Below are positions 8,382 to 17,090 of a stretch of DNA of 64,000 nt, in pieces; positions within the stretch are counted from its first letter, which is position 1; each line of letters opens with the position of its first letter. The notes beneath the pieces were generated by a model. The model did no database searches and was not told where the DNA came from. It saw only the letters and a program-made list of their open reading frames with translations. The DNA lies in contig DASTPP010000313.1 of assembly GCA_035762175.1 (NCBI GenBank), forward strand, positions 1 to 64,000, in the 5' to 3' direction. The translations under genes were made by a program, and so were the position numbers. The DNA comes from DASTPP01 sp035762175 (lineage in GTDB: Bacteria > Myxococcota_A > Polyangia > Polyangiales > Polyangiaceae).

Positions 8382-11084
8382 TCAGCGCGCGCCCGGCGCC
8401 CCGTGCTTGCCGACCAGGGCCTCGAGCCGGGCGAGGCGCTGGCGGCCGGCGTTGCCCTGGCGGGCGAAGCCGGCGCGGGCTTGCTCCGTCAGCTCGGCGC
8501 CGCGCGCGCCGCCCTGCGCGCGGCCGAGCGCGAACTGCGTGGCGGCCACGTCGAGCGGGTCGGCCTCGGCCCCGGCGGCCTCGAGCTCGTTGGCGGCGAC
8601 CGAGAGGGTCGTGGCCGCGGCCCCGACCCAGTCGGACGCGAGCTCGATGATGCCGAGCAAAAGGCGCGCGGCGCCCGCGCGCGCGTGGGCCTTGCCGGGG
8701 GCGGCCTTGGCGAACTCGACCGCGCGCTCGGCCGCGTGCAGGGCGGCGCGGGGGCGGCCGGCGGCGAGCTCGGCCTCGGCGAGGGCGCGGTACGCCTCGA
8801 GCCGCAGGCCCTCGTCGCGCGAGGGCAGCTTCGCTTCGATCACGATGGCCCGCTCGGCGCTCGCGATGGCGGCCTCGCCCTCGCCGTGCGACGCGAGCGC
8901 GGCCGACAGGCCGATCGTGGCCCGGACGGCGTCGGCGCTCTCGGGGCCCGCGTGCCGCGACAGGCCGTCGAGCGCGCGGCGCGCGAGCGGGACGGCGCGC
9001 TCGGACTGGCCCACGAGCGCGGCGAGGTGGCCGAGGTGCAGCGCCGCGAGCGCGGCGGCGCGGCCCTCGGCGCCGTGGGCCGCCTCGCAGGCGCCGAGCG
9101 CGCGCTCGCCGGCCTCGCGCGCCTCGTCGATGCGCCAGGCGTCTTGCAGGTGCGCTCGCAGCTCGTCGAGCGCCTGGCAGGCGCGCGGGTGGCCGGGCCC
9201 GAGGCCGCCCTCGAGGATCTCGATCGACCGGCGCTCTTCGGCGAGCGCCTGGTCGAAGCGGCCCAGCCCCCGGTAGGCGCCGGCCAGGTCGGCGTGCAGC
9301 GCCGCGAGCCGCAGGTCGTCGCGGCCGAAGCGCCCCCGCTCGATCTCGAGGGCGCGCAGCCAGTGCCGCTCGGCGACGGCGGGCTCTCCGGCCTGGGCGT
9401 GGGCGGCGCCGAGCTCGCGCGCGACCCAGGCCTCGAGCGGCGCCGGGCGCCCGAGGCCCGTGAGCAGCGACTCGGCGTGCCGCGCGCTCGCCTTCGCCTC
9501 GGCGGGCTGCGCCTGCCGGCTCTGGACGTGCGCGAGGCGCGCCCAGGCGCGGACGAGCGCGTCGCCGTGGCGGCCGGCCTCGGCGTGCCACAGGGCGCGC
9601 AGCAGGGCGCCGGCGACCGGGCGCGGGTCGGCCGGGCGGTCGTCGAGCGTGGCCCAGCGCAGGTGCGCCTCGGCGGCGACGGGCGGGTAGCCGCTCGCCT
9701 CGGCCTCGGCCACGGCCGTCTCGAGCTGCGCCCGCGCCCGGGCGGGCCGGCCGGCCAGGCGCGAGGCGTCGGCGCGCGCCATCTCGTCGCGGGCGCGCTC
9801 GACGCGCTGCCGGGCGACGGCGTCGTCGGGCGGGGGCGGCAGCGCGCGCAGCGCGGCCGCGTCCGAGCAGCGCGCGAGGTCGGGCAGGTCGCGGGCGCCG
9901 AGGGGCGCGACCCGCACCGCGTCGGCGTCGGCCTGCGCGAGCTCGGCGCCGAAGGCCTCGAGCGCGCGGCGGCGCTCGTCGAGGCAGGCGTTGCGCAGGT
10001 CGAGCAGATCGGGGGGCTGCTCGCCGCGGACCAGCGTCGCCTCGCAGGCCTCGGCGCGCAGGCCCGCCCAGCCGACGGCGTACTCGTCGAGCGCGCGCGT
10101 CAGCTCGCGCAGCGCAGCCTCGGCGTAGGGCGCGCCCGTGGCGAGGAACGCGTCGCGGACGGCCTGCCTTTGCGCCGGGCCCCACGCCCGGGCGATCTCG
10201 CCCTCGGCCCCGCCGCAGGGCGGGGGCCGCCGGCTCCGCTGCCAGGCCAGGGTCGCCGCCACGATCGCCACCGAGGCGAGGAACGCGGCGGCCACCACCC
10301 GGCGCTGCGCCGCGGCCGGGTCGCGGGTCAGGTCGGCCAGCAGCGCGCCCATGCTCGGGTAGCGCTGCCCGGGGTCGGCGCGGAGCCCCCGCGCGAGCGC
10401 GCGCCAGACCTGCGCGGACGTCTCGTCGCCCGCGAGCGGCAGCCGGCGCCGGCCCGGGCCCTCGCCGGCGGCCTCGGGCCCCTCGGGCGGCGGCGGCTCG
10501 CGGTAGAGCGCCTCGTAGAGCGCGGCGCAGAAGGCGAGCTGGTCGCCCTTCGCGTCGGCCGCGGCGCCCCCGGCCGGCGCCAGGCCGAAGTCGACCACGC
10601 GCGCCCGCCCGTCCTTGCCGACGAGCACGTCGTCGGCCTTGAAGGCCCCGTGCACCACGCCCGCGGCGTGCGCGGCGGCGAGCCCGCGGCCGGCCGCGAC
10701 GAAGGCCTGCAGCACCTTGCGCCAGGAGCGCGGCTCGGCCGACCACGCCCGCAGCGTCTCGCCCTCGACGAACTCGGTCGCGGCCGCCAGGTGCCCCTGC
10801 GCGACGACGACGTCGTAGGCGGGGGCGAGGTTCGGGTGCGAGAGCTCGGCCAGCGTCTGCGCCTGCCAGAGCAGGCGGGTGCGGAGGCCTTCGTCTTCGC
10901 CGCCGCGCAGGACCTTGAGCGCGGCCTTGCGGTCGAGCGTCAGGTCGTAGGCCTTGTAGACGACGCCCGTGCGGCCCGCGCCCGCGCGCTCGAGCACGAC
11001 GTAGCGGTCGACGCGCGTGCCCGCGGGCAGGGGGGCGGCCTCCGGCGGCGCGGGGGCGCTCGGGGGCGGGCCGGCCCGGCTCAC
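8382..11084 (-). CDS. Ser/Thr kinase-fold pseudokinase with TM helix and TPR repeats
   Basis: 900 residues from a GTG that overlaps the stop of the upstream lipoprotein as GTGA. The kinase fold spans about 25-290. The Gly-loop is intact (G35-A-G-R-T-G40) and so is the beta-3 Lys (K57 in KAALKVLR). The catalytic loop reads H145-G-A147-F-K149-A-D-D152, so the catalytic Asp is Ala and the metal-binding Asn is Asp. DFG is present at 165-167, but the activation segment is short and has no APE-type motif. A membrane helix (VVAAAFLASVAIVAATLAW) follows, and about 500 residues of helical tetratricopeptide-like repeats would lie outside the membrane. The likely role is binding or scaffolding rather than phosphorylation. 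Confidence 0.85.
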   Translation of the reverse strand: MSRAGPPPSAPAPPEAAPLPAGTRVDRYVVLERAGAGRTGVVYKAYDLTLDRKAALKVLRGGEDEGLRTRLLWQAQTLAELSHPNLAPAYDVVVAQGHLAAATEFVEGETLRAWSAEPRSWRKVLQAFVAAGRGLAAAHAAGVVHGAFKADDVLVGKDGRARVVDFGLAPAGGAAADAKGDQLAFCAALYEALYREPPPPEGPEAAGEGPGRRRLPLAGDETSAQVWRALARGLRADPGQRYPSMGALLADLTRDPAAAQRRVVAAAFLASVAIVAATLAWQRSRRPPPCGGAEGEIARAWGPAQRQAVRDAFLATGAPYAEAALRELTRALDEYAVGWAGLRAEACEATLVRGEQPPDLLDLRNACLDERRRALEAFGAELAQADADAVRVAPLGARDLPDLARCSDAAALRALPPPPDDAVARQRVERARDEMARADASRLAGRPARARAQLETAVAEAEASGYPPVAAEAHLRWATLDDRPADPRPVAGALLRALWHAEAGRHGDALVRAWARLAHVQSRQAQPAEAKASARHAESLLTGLGRPAPLEAWVARELGAAHAQAGEPAVAERHWLRALEIERGRFGRDDLRLAALHADLAGAYRGLGRFDQALAEERRSIEILEGGLGPGHPRACQALDELRAHLQDAWRIDEAREAGERALGACEAAHGAEGRAAALAALHLGHLAALVGQSERAVPLARRALDGLSRHAGPESADAVRATIGLSAALASHGEGEAAIASAERAIVIEAKLPSRDEGLRLEAYRALAEAELAAGRPRAALHAAERAVEFAKAAPGKAHARAGAARLLLGIIELASDWVGAAATTLSVAANELEAAGAEADPLDVAATQFALGRAQGGARGAELTEQARAGFARQGNAGRQRLARLEALVGKHGAPGAR

Positions 11085-12121
11085 TTCTTCGCCGGCGCGC
11101 GGCCCGGCCGCGACGAGACCGCCACGTCGGACTGCATTCGCATCGTCATCGCCTCGCCCCGCAGCGCGACGCGGAAGGTGAAGTCCATCGAGAGCTGGCT
11201 CGCGCCCGTGCCGACCAGGCGCACGAACGAGGGCGCCACCTTGCCCGCGCCCCGCCCCGAGAGCGACTCGAGCGTCGCGCTCGCCCCGGGCGGCAGCTCG
11301 GCGAGCTGCATCGGCTGGTCCGGGGGCGCCGACAGGCTCGTCTCGACGTCCGCGCTCGCGGCGTCGGGGCCGGCCTTCGTCAGCGTGTAGACGAGCTTCG
11401 CGTCCATCAGCGCCCCGCTCAGCGGCACGCGCGACGTCACCTGCCACTTCGCGCCCCGGCCGACCTCCTCTTCGGGCAGCGGCACGTACATCTGCCGGAC
11501 GGCGTCGCGCAGGCTATCCAGCTGGCCCTTCAGCTTGGGGCTCGCCGCGGGCGGCAGCTCGAAGTCGGTCTCGCTCGCGACCCCGCGCGTCGAGACGCGC
11601 GTCTTGCCCCGCATGCCGACGAGCCCGGCGAGCTCGCCCTCGAAGGCCTCGCGCGCCTTCGGGTCGAGCGGCGCGTCCCTCAGGACCTCGACCCGCTCGG
11701 CGACGAAGGCGCAGCGCAGGTCGCCCTCGGGCGTGAGCTCGGTCGCGTCGATCTTCATCGTCGTGCGGACCGTGGGCAGCCCCGCCTTCGGCGCGACCTT
11801 GTCGCCGACCGACATCGTCATGGCCATTTTCAGGTCCATCGTGAGGTACTCGGTCGTGCCCGCCTTGAACCGGTAGCGCAGCGCCTTCTTCGGCGCGGCG
11901 CCCGCCTCGAGCACCTTCACCTCCGGCGGCACCGCCTCGGGCGCCTTCGCGGCCGCGGGCGCCGGGGGCTCGGCGGGGGGCGCCGCCGGGGCGGGCGGCG
12001 GGGGCGCCTCGGCCCGCGCCGAGGCCGCCGGGGCGGGCTCGGGCGGCGGCGGGGGCGGCGCCGCGGGGCCGCCGCAGGCCGCGACGAGCAAGGACGCGAG
12101 GAGGGGCCGGACGGCTCGCAT
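11081..12121 (-). CDS. Lipoprotein of unknown function, coupled to the pseudokinase
   Basis: 346 residues starting MRAVRPLLASLLVAACGGP, with a clear lipobox (LVAAC, Cys16). A Pro/Ala-rich linker of about 50 residues leads to a beta-rich globular domain (KALRYRFKAGTTEYLTMDLK, KWQVTSRVPLSGALMDAKLVY). The pattern is reminiscent of DUF6263-type lipoproteins, but I cannot confirm this. Export and anchoring in the envelope are expected. Its stop overlaps the GTG of the pseudokinase, so the two are made in a fixed ratio and may interact across the inner membrane through the pseudokinase TPR region. That interaction is inferred from coupling only. Confidence 0.75.
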   Translation of the reverse strand: MRAVRPLLASLLVAACGGPAAPPPPPPEPAPAASARAEAPPPPAPAAPPAEPPAPAAAKAPEAVPPEVKVLEAGAAPKKALRYRFKAGTTEYLTMDLKMAMTMSVGDKVAPKAGLPTVRTTMKIDATELTPEGDLRCAFVAERVEVLRDAPLDPKAREAFEGELAGLVGMRGKTRVSTRGVASETDFELPPAASPKLKGQLDSLRDAVRQMYVPLPEEEVGRGAKWQVTSRVPLSGALMDAKLVYTLTKAGPDAASADVETSLSAPPDQPMQLAELPPGASATLESLSGRGAGKVAPSFVRLVGTGASQLSMDFTFRVALRGEAMTMRMQSDVAVSSRPGRAPAKK

Positions 12122-12255
12122 GCGCGCCGAGCAGGCCACGACGGCGCGGACGCGGCAAGCGGCACGTGCGCGCCGGCGCGCCCCGACCGGAGGGCCGCCC
12201 CGGCGCTCGCTGCCCCCTTGCCGGGGCGGCGGCGCCGGCGTCTCCTGGGTCGCGC

Positions 12256-13365
12256 GTGGGCGAGGCGCGCGAACGCATCCTGGCGCGGGCGAGGTCGGCG
12301 GCCGACCGCTACGTGGCCTTGCACCCGCCGCGGCGCCTGGGCTGGGGCTGGGAGGCCGGCGTCTTTCTGCACGCGCTCTGCGAGCTGCGGCGGGCCGACC
12401 CGATCGCGTCCGCGCGCTACGGCGGCTACGTGCGCGACTACCACGCGCGCTGGGCCCGGCGCGGCGCGCCCCCCATCGATCAGAGCGATCGCTGCGCCCC
12501 CGCCCTGAGCGCCCTCGCCCTCGCGCAGGGCGACGGCGACGGCGTCGGGCTCGCGGCCGCGAGCGCCGTCGCGCGCTACCTGAAGGGCGCGCCGCGCGAG
12601 GCGTGCGGGGCCCTCAACCACACGGGGCACTCGTGGCTCAGCGCGCTCTACCCGCGCTCGATCTGGGTCGACTCGCTGATGATGTACGGCGTCTTCGCGG
12701 CGCGCTGGGGCGCGTGGGCCGGCGACCCCGCGCTCGTCGACTTCGCCGCGCGCCAGGTCGGCGCCTTCGCCGCGAAGCTCCAAGACGCCCGGACGGGCCT
12801 CTTCCGGCACGCCTGGCTGACCCGCCTCGGGCGGGCCGTGCCGGCCGCCGAGGCGTACTGGTTGCGGGGCAACGGCTGGGTGCTCGCCGCCGGGGCGCAG
12901 ATCGCGGCGGCGCTGCCGGCGGGCCACCCCGAGGCGCCGGCGATCGTCGCCGCGCTGCGCCGCCTCGCGGGCGGGCTCGTGCGCTACCAGCGGCCCGACG
13001 GGCAATGGGAGACGATCCTCAACGAGCCCGGCCGCTCGTACCCCGAGGCCTCGGGCACGGCGCTCGTCGCCTGCGGGCTCGGGCGGGGCGTCGCCGACGG
13101 GTGGCTCGAGCCCGCCCTGCTCGCGCCCGCGGCGCGCGCCTACGAAGGCCTGCGCGCGCGCCTCGTCGAGACGCCCTCGGGCCTCTGCCTCCTCGGCGTC
13201 TCGGGGCCCACCAACGCGCTGCCCAAGTTCACGTACCGGCTCGTGCCGACGCGCCGCGATCTGGGGTATGGCGTCGGGGCGTACCTGCTCGCGTCGGTCG
13301 CGCTGGCCGACGCGGGCGCGGCGGCCGCCCCAGGGTCGGGGGCGCCCGGCCCGCGCTCGCCCTGA
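12256..13365 (+). CDS. GH105/GH88-like unsaturated glucuronyl or rhamnogalacturonyl hydrolase
   Basis: 369 residues from the GTG at 12256; an in-frame ATG at 12166 would add 30 Pro/Arg-rich residues that look noncoding. The protein is an alpha/alpha-barrel. SIWVDSLMMYGVFAARWGAW matches the WVD.LFM segment of YteR-type hydrolases, where the Asp is catalytic, and EAYWLRGNGWVLAAGAQ matches their GRGNGW segment. The substrate would be the 4,5-unsaturated uronic residue left by polysaccharide lyases. No lyase or sugar transporter is adjacent and no signal peptide is visible, so the natural substrate source is unclear. It is transcribed divergently from the lipoprotein gene, 134 bp away. Confidence 0.8.
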   Translation: MGEARERILARARSAADRYVALHPPRRLGWGWEAGVFLHALCELRRADPIASARYGGYVRDYHARWARRGAPPIDQSDRCAPALSALALAQGDGDGVGLAAASAVARYLKGAPREACGALNHTGHSWLSALYPRSIWVDSLMMYGVFAARWGAWAGDPALVDFAARQVGAFAAKLQDARTGLFRHAWLTRLGRAVPAAEAYWLRGNGWVLAAGAQIAAALPAGHPEAPAIVAALRRLAGGLVRYQRPDGQWETILNEPGRSYPEASGTALVACGLGRGVADGWLEPALLAPAARAYEGLRARLVETPSGLCLLGVSGPTNALPKFTYRLVPTRRDLGYGVGAYLLASVALADAGAAAAPGSGAPGPRSP

Positions 13366-13578
13366 TTCGGCCCTGCGGCGTGGCCTGCGGCCGCGGGCCC
13401 GGCAGGTTCTCGCGCGGCCCCTGGCGGCGCGCGCCTCGCGGACCCCGCCCCGCGCCGAGAAGAGGCGCTCGGCCTGCGAGAGCGCCTCGGCGGGCCGGTC
13501 GAGCGAGGGGTAGGCTTTGGCAAGGTCGAGGGGGCACGCCGGGCGCCGGCGCCCGCGGCGCGCTGGTATGCTGCCGCG

Positions 13579-14217
13579 ATGCAACGAACCGCTCACGTCG
13601 CCGCCTTCGCGCTGCTGTGCTGGCCTTCGGCGGCGCGGGCCGACCTGCCCCCGCCCGACGGGCTCAAATACGTGGGCTACTCGTTCACCGTCACCGGGCT
13701 CGCGGCGGCCGGCGACCGGGTGCTCTTCGCCTACCCTTGCGGCGGGTCGAGCGGCGCGCCCGTCGCCGAGCACCAGAAGCTCGAAGAGGGCCGCGCGGTG
13801 AGCGTGGGCCGGCGCGGCGGCAACTGCACCGTCTACGCGATCTCGAAGGCCAGCTACGACGCCTTCCTCGCGAGGTACAAGCCTACCAACGGCTATCAAG
13901 ACCCCGCCCTCGACGCCCTCGCCAAGGGCGCCACGAAGTGCGCCGGCGGCCCCACCCCGACCTTTCAGCTCGCGACGTCCGACCCGCGATCGTCGGTCAA
14001 CGAGTCGCTCGCCGTGCGGGCGGTCACCGAGACCCAGTGCGCCCTCACCTCGACGACGCCGACGATGCCGGCCGTCGCGCCGAAGTCGCCGTCTTCGAAC
14101 AAGTCGTGCAGCGTCGGGCGCGGGGGGCGGCCGCTGCCGGCCTGGGGCGTCGCCGGCCTGGCGCTCGCGGCGCTCGGCGTGCGCCGGGGCCGCCGCGCGC
14201 GGGGGCGCGCGGGTTAG
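13579..14217 (+). CDS. Secreted protein with MYXO-CTERM-type sorting tail
   Basis: 212 residues. The signal peptide is MQRTAHVAAFALLCWPSAARA. The mature region is small and Cys-poor, with a KYVGYSFTVTGLAAAGDRVLFAYPC segment of unknown family. The C-terminus has the three parts of a MYXO-CTERM signal: a Cys-Ser motif (KSCSVG), a hydrophobic helix (LPAWGVAGLALAALGV) and a final Arg cluster (RRGRRARGRAG). This tail is known from Myxococcota proteins destined for the cell surface and is the strongest taxonomic marker in the window. About 210 bp upstream holds no gene. Confidence 0.8.
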   Translation: MQRTAHVAAFALLCWPSAARADLPPPDGLKYVGYSFTVTGLAAAGDRVLFAYPCGGSSGAPVAEHQKLEEGRAVSVGRRGGNCTVYAISKASYDAFLARYKPTNGYQDPALDALAKGATKCAGGPTPTFQLATSDPRSSVNESLAVRAVTETQCALTSTTPTMPAVAPKSPSSNKSCSVGRGGRPLPAWGVAGLALAALGVRRGRRARGRAG

Positions 14218-14323
14218 CGGCGCTTTCGGGCCGCTCCCCACGCCAGGCCGCGCGCCCGCGCCCCTCTCGCGCCGCCCGGGCGCGCCGTTCGACGTGCCGC
14301 CGCCGCTCCGCCATGATGGGGCG

Positions 14324-14932
14324 ATGTTCTTCCGCCGCATGACGCCCCGCCGCCTGGCCGAGCGCGAGGGCAAGCCGATCGCCCTGCGCTGGGTCGACGC
14401 CGCCGCCTCGGCGCTGCGCGAGCGCCCCGGGGGCGAGCTGGCCCGAGCGGCGCTCGCGACCGCGTTCAAGGTGCGCGACCCGGCCCCGGCCTTCGTCGCG
14501 CGCGTGCTCGAGACGCTCGCGCGGTCGCGTGCCATTCTGCTCGAGAGCGACCGGTGGTTTTACGACGCGAGCGAGCGCGAGGCGCGCGAGCTCTTCGTGG
14601 GCGAGGGCATCCCGCCGGCGTACGCGATCGGCGGCCAGGGCGTCTTCTTTACGCCGCGCTTCGAGCCCCACGACCCGGCCAGCGGGCGCGGCTTCGGGCC
14701 GAGGTGCCGCGCCGCGATGGTGCTGCACGAGACCGTGCACGTGTTCGACGAGCGCTCGGGCGAAGACGCGATCCACGTCTCCGAGTGGGACGAGCCCCGC
14801 TTCTCAGCGCAGACCCCCGAAGAGTCGCTGCACAACCCCTCGGCGTACGCCTGCCTCGCCGCGCAGATCGCCGAGGGGCGGCTCGAGTGGCCGCGCGACG
14901 AGCGCTACGGCGCGGGCCGCCCCGCCGATTGA
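14324..14932 (+). CDS. Aspzincin-like (M35-type) zinc metalloprotease, putative
   Basis: 202 residues with no signal peptide. The zinc motif HETVH is at 135-139 in AAMVLHETVHVFDERSG. An acidic residue follows (D142/D148), and LHNPSAYACLAA at 169-180 matches the NADSYAYF-like region of M35 deuterolysin and peptidyl-Lys metalloproteases, which use an Asp as third ligand. The N-terminal region (LRWVDAAASALRERPGGELA) is helical, as in that family. The lack of an export signal is unusual for the family. The stop codon lies in the first unit of a 30-bp tandem repeat (14911-15000). Confidence 0.65.
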   Translation: MFFRRMTPRRLAEREGKPIALRWVDAAASALRERPGGELARAALATAFKVRDPAPAFVARVLETLARSRAILLESDRWFYDASEREARELFVGEGIPPAYAIGGQGVFFTPRFEPHDPASGRGFGPRCRAAMVLHETVHVFDERSGEDAIHVSEWDEPRFSAQTPEESLHNPSAYACLAAQIAEGRLEWPRDERYGAGRPAD

Positions 14933-15000
14933 GCGCCCGACGCGGGCCGCCCCGCCGACTGAGCGCCCGACGCGGGCCGCCCCGCTGCTTGAGCGCTCGG
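14911..15000. repeat. 30-bp tandem repeat, 3 units
   Basis: Three adjacent 30-bp units start CGCGGGCCGCCCCGCCGA and differ by only a few bases, mostly in the last unit. The first unit contains the stop codon of the metalloprotease gene. The array ends 39 bp before the next start codon. Confidence 0.9.
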
Positions 15001-15039
15001 CACGCCCCGGGGCTGGGGGCTATACTGGCGGGCCCGCCG

Positions 15040-16497
15040 GTGACCGAAGACCCCAGCCATTTCGACGTCCTCATCGTCGGCGCCGGCCTGTCCGGCGTCG
15101 GCGCCGCCTACCACCTGCAGGCCCGCTGCCCGGGCAAGTCGTACGCGATCCTCGAGGCGCGCGAGTCGCTCGGCGGCACGTGGGACCTATTCCGCTACCC
15201 CGGCGTGCGGTCCGACTCGGACATGCACACCCTCGGCTACTCGTTCCGGCCCTGGACGAGCCCGAAGGCCATCGCCGACGGCCCCGCCATCCTCGCGTAC
15301 GTCCGCGAGACGGCCGAGGCGCACGGCATCGCGCCCAAGATCCGCTACCGCCACCGGGTCGAGCGCGTGCGCTGGTCGGGCGAGGCCGGGCGCTGGGCGG
15401 TCGAGGGCCGCGACGCCGCCTCGGGCGCGCCCTTCCGGCTGACCTGCGGCTTCCTGCTCATGTGCGCCGGCTATTACGATTACGACGCGGGCTACGAGCC
15501 CGAGCTGCCGGGCCGCGAGCGCTTCCGGGGCCGCGTCGTGCACCCGCAGCGCTGGGGCCCCGACGTCGAGTACGAGGGCCAGCGCGTCGTCGTCGTCGGC
15601 AGCGGGGCGACGGCGGTGACGCTCGTGCCCGAGCTGGCCAAGCGCGCGGCGAGCGTCACGATGCTGCAGCGCTCGCCGACCTACGTCGTCGCGCGGCCGG
15701 GCCGCGACCCGATCGCCGACTGGTTGCGGGCGCGCCTGCCGGCCGGGCCCGCGTACGCGCTGACCCGCTGGAAGAACGTGCTGTTCGGCATGGGCTTTTA
15801 CGCCTACTGCCGGCGCCTGCCCGCGCACGCCAAGCGGTCCATCGTGGGGCAGGCGCGCGCCGCGCTGGGCCGCGACTTCGACGTCGCGACGCACTTCACG
15901 CCCCGCTACGCCCCCTGGGACCAGCGCCTCTGCCTCGCGCCCGACGGCGACTTCTTCGCGGCGCTGCGCGGGGGCAAGGCGTCGGTCGTGACCGACCACG
16001 TCGAGGGCTTCACCGCGGCGGGGCTGCGGCTGCGCTCGGGCGCCGAGCTCGAGGCCGACCTCGTCGTGCTGGCGACCGGGCTGCGGCTGAAGCTGCTCGG
16101 CGGCGCCGAGGTCGAGGTCGACGGCCGGCGGGTCGAGCTGTCCGAGTCGATGGCCTACAAGGGCGCGATGCTCAGCGACGTGCCGAACCTGGCCTTCGCC
16201 GTCGGGTATACGAACGCGTCCTGGACGCTCAAGTGCGACCTGACGAGCGAGTACGTCTGCCGGCTGCTCCGCTACATGGACGCCCGGGGCTTCTCGCGCT
16301 GCTGCCCCCGGCGGCGCGACCCCGCGATGAAGGGGTCGCCCATCATCGACTTCTCGTCCGGCTACGTGCGGCGCGCGATCGACCGGCTGCCCCGGCAGGG
16401 CAGCGCCCCGCCCTGGCGGCTCTACCAGAATTACGCCCTCGACATCGCGCTCTTGCGGCACGCGCCGGTGAACGACGGCGTGCTCGAGTTCGCGTAG
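15040..16497 (+). CDS. Flavin-dependent Baeyer-Villiger-type monooxygenase (EthA-like)
   Basis: 485 residues from a GTG. The FAD-binding motif GAGLSG is at 14-19. The segment GGTWDLFRYPGVRSDSDMHT is characteristic of EthA-like type I Baeyer-Villiger monooxygenases. The BVMO fingerprint F-x-G-x3-H-x3-W is present as F162-R-G-R-V-V-H-P-Q-R-W172, and the NADPH-binding motif GSGATA is at 187-192. An ATG-type lipoamide is described later in the family as a second dinucleotide motif (VVLATG), also present here. Expected reaction: NADPH- and O2-dependent conversion of ketones to esters or S-oxidation. No operon partner is evident. Confidence 0.88.
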   Translation: MTEDPSHFDVLIVGAGLSGVGAAYHLQARCPGKSYAILEARESLGGTWDLFRYPGVRSDSDMHTLGYSFRPWTSPKAIADGPAILAYVRETAEAHGIAPKIRYRHRVERVRWSGEAGRWAVEGRDAASGAPFRLTCGFLLMCAGYYDYDAGYEPELPGRERFRGRVVHPQRWGPDVEYEGQRVVVVGSGATAVTLVPELAKRAASVTMLQRSPTYVVARPGRDPIADWLRARLPAGPAYALTRWKNVLFGMGFYAYCRRLPAHAKRSIVGQARAALGRDFDVATHFTPRYAPWDQRLCLAPDGDFFAALRGGKASVVTDHVEGFTAAGLRLRSGAELEADLVVLATGLRLKLLGGAEVEVDGRRVELSESMAYKGAMLSDVPNLAFAVGYTNASWTLKCDLTSEYVCRLLRYMDARGFSRCCPRRRDPAMKGSPIIDFSSGYVRRAIDRLPRQGSAPPWRLYQNYALDIALLRHAPVNDGVLEFA

Positions 16498-17090
16498 GCG
16501 CGGCCCCCGCCGACGGTCGCCTGGCGTCCGGGCGGCCCGCTCGGATCGCCTTGCCCGGGCGCGCCACCCTTGGGGCTGGCTCGCACCGGAGGCCACAGGG
16601 CTTCAAGATCGCGCTCCGGCGAGGTTCCGATTTTGTTGAAATTGTCGCTACGGGCCAAGAAATGGCGGGTTCCGCGCGTCGGTGAGGTTCGAGAAGTCGA
16701 TCTCGGCCGTGGGGGCAGAGGGCGCACTAGCAACGGCGTACTCACGAATGCGTGCGTGTGCGCCGCTGTCGCGGTCGGGCTCGACGCGGATCGCGCCGGG
16801 CGCTCGCGTCGCTCGTGCGGCTCGGCATTGCCCGGCGGCCCTTCGCCGCGCGCGTCGCGCGGCGCGGACGCGCCGAACGAAGCGCGCTTAAATCGTATGA
16901 CCCTCCCGAGGCGCCTCCGGGGGCTCGGGTGAGGGCTCTGTCGCCTCGGCGAAGCGCACCGAAGAAAGCGCCATCGTGCCCCTTCGCGACATTGCGTGGG
17001 CTGCAAAGGTCTCGTAGTGTGATTGCGTGGTAAACCCTTACCCGCCGCCCGACCCTCGCAACCCCTTACACGCGGCCAGCACCCCCTACA
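16498..17090. other. 593-bp intergenic region, no supported gene
   Basis: Reading frames here encode only Arg/Ala-rich sequence with no family resemblance and no conserved start context. GC content drops at 16620-16670 and again at 16990-17040 (for example GTGTGATTGCGTGG), so promoters for the HAMP gene are plausible in the second stretch. I see no RNA gene or confident hairpin. Confidence 0.5.

Noticed and set aside
7305..11390. Very long plus-strand open frame of 1361 codons
   Set aside because: It is antisense to the pseudokinase and lipoprotein and overlaps the barrel gene. It is Arg/Gly/Ala-rich with no domain, a typical shadow in high-GC DNA.
14045..14776. Minus-strand frame opposite the MYXO-CTERM and metalloprotease genes
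   Set aside because: The translation is Arg/Ala-rich, whereas the opposite strand carries clear signal peptide, sorting tail and HExxH motif.
16570..16932. A 120-residue open frame after the monooxygenase
   Set aside because: Its composition is Arg/Ser-rich, it has no family resemblance, and it starts inside apparent noncoding DNA.
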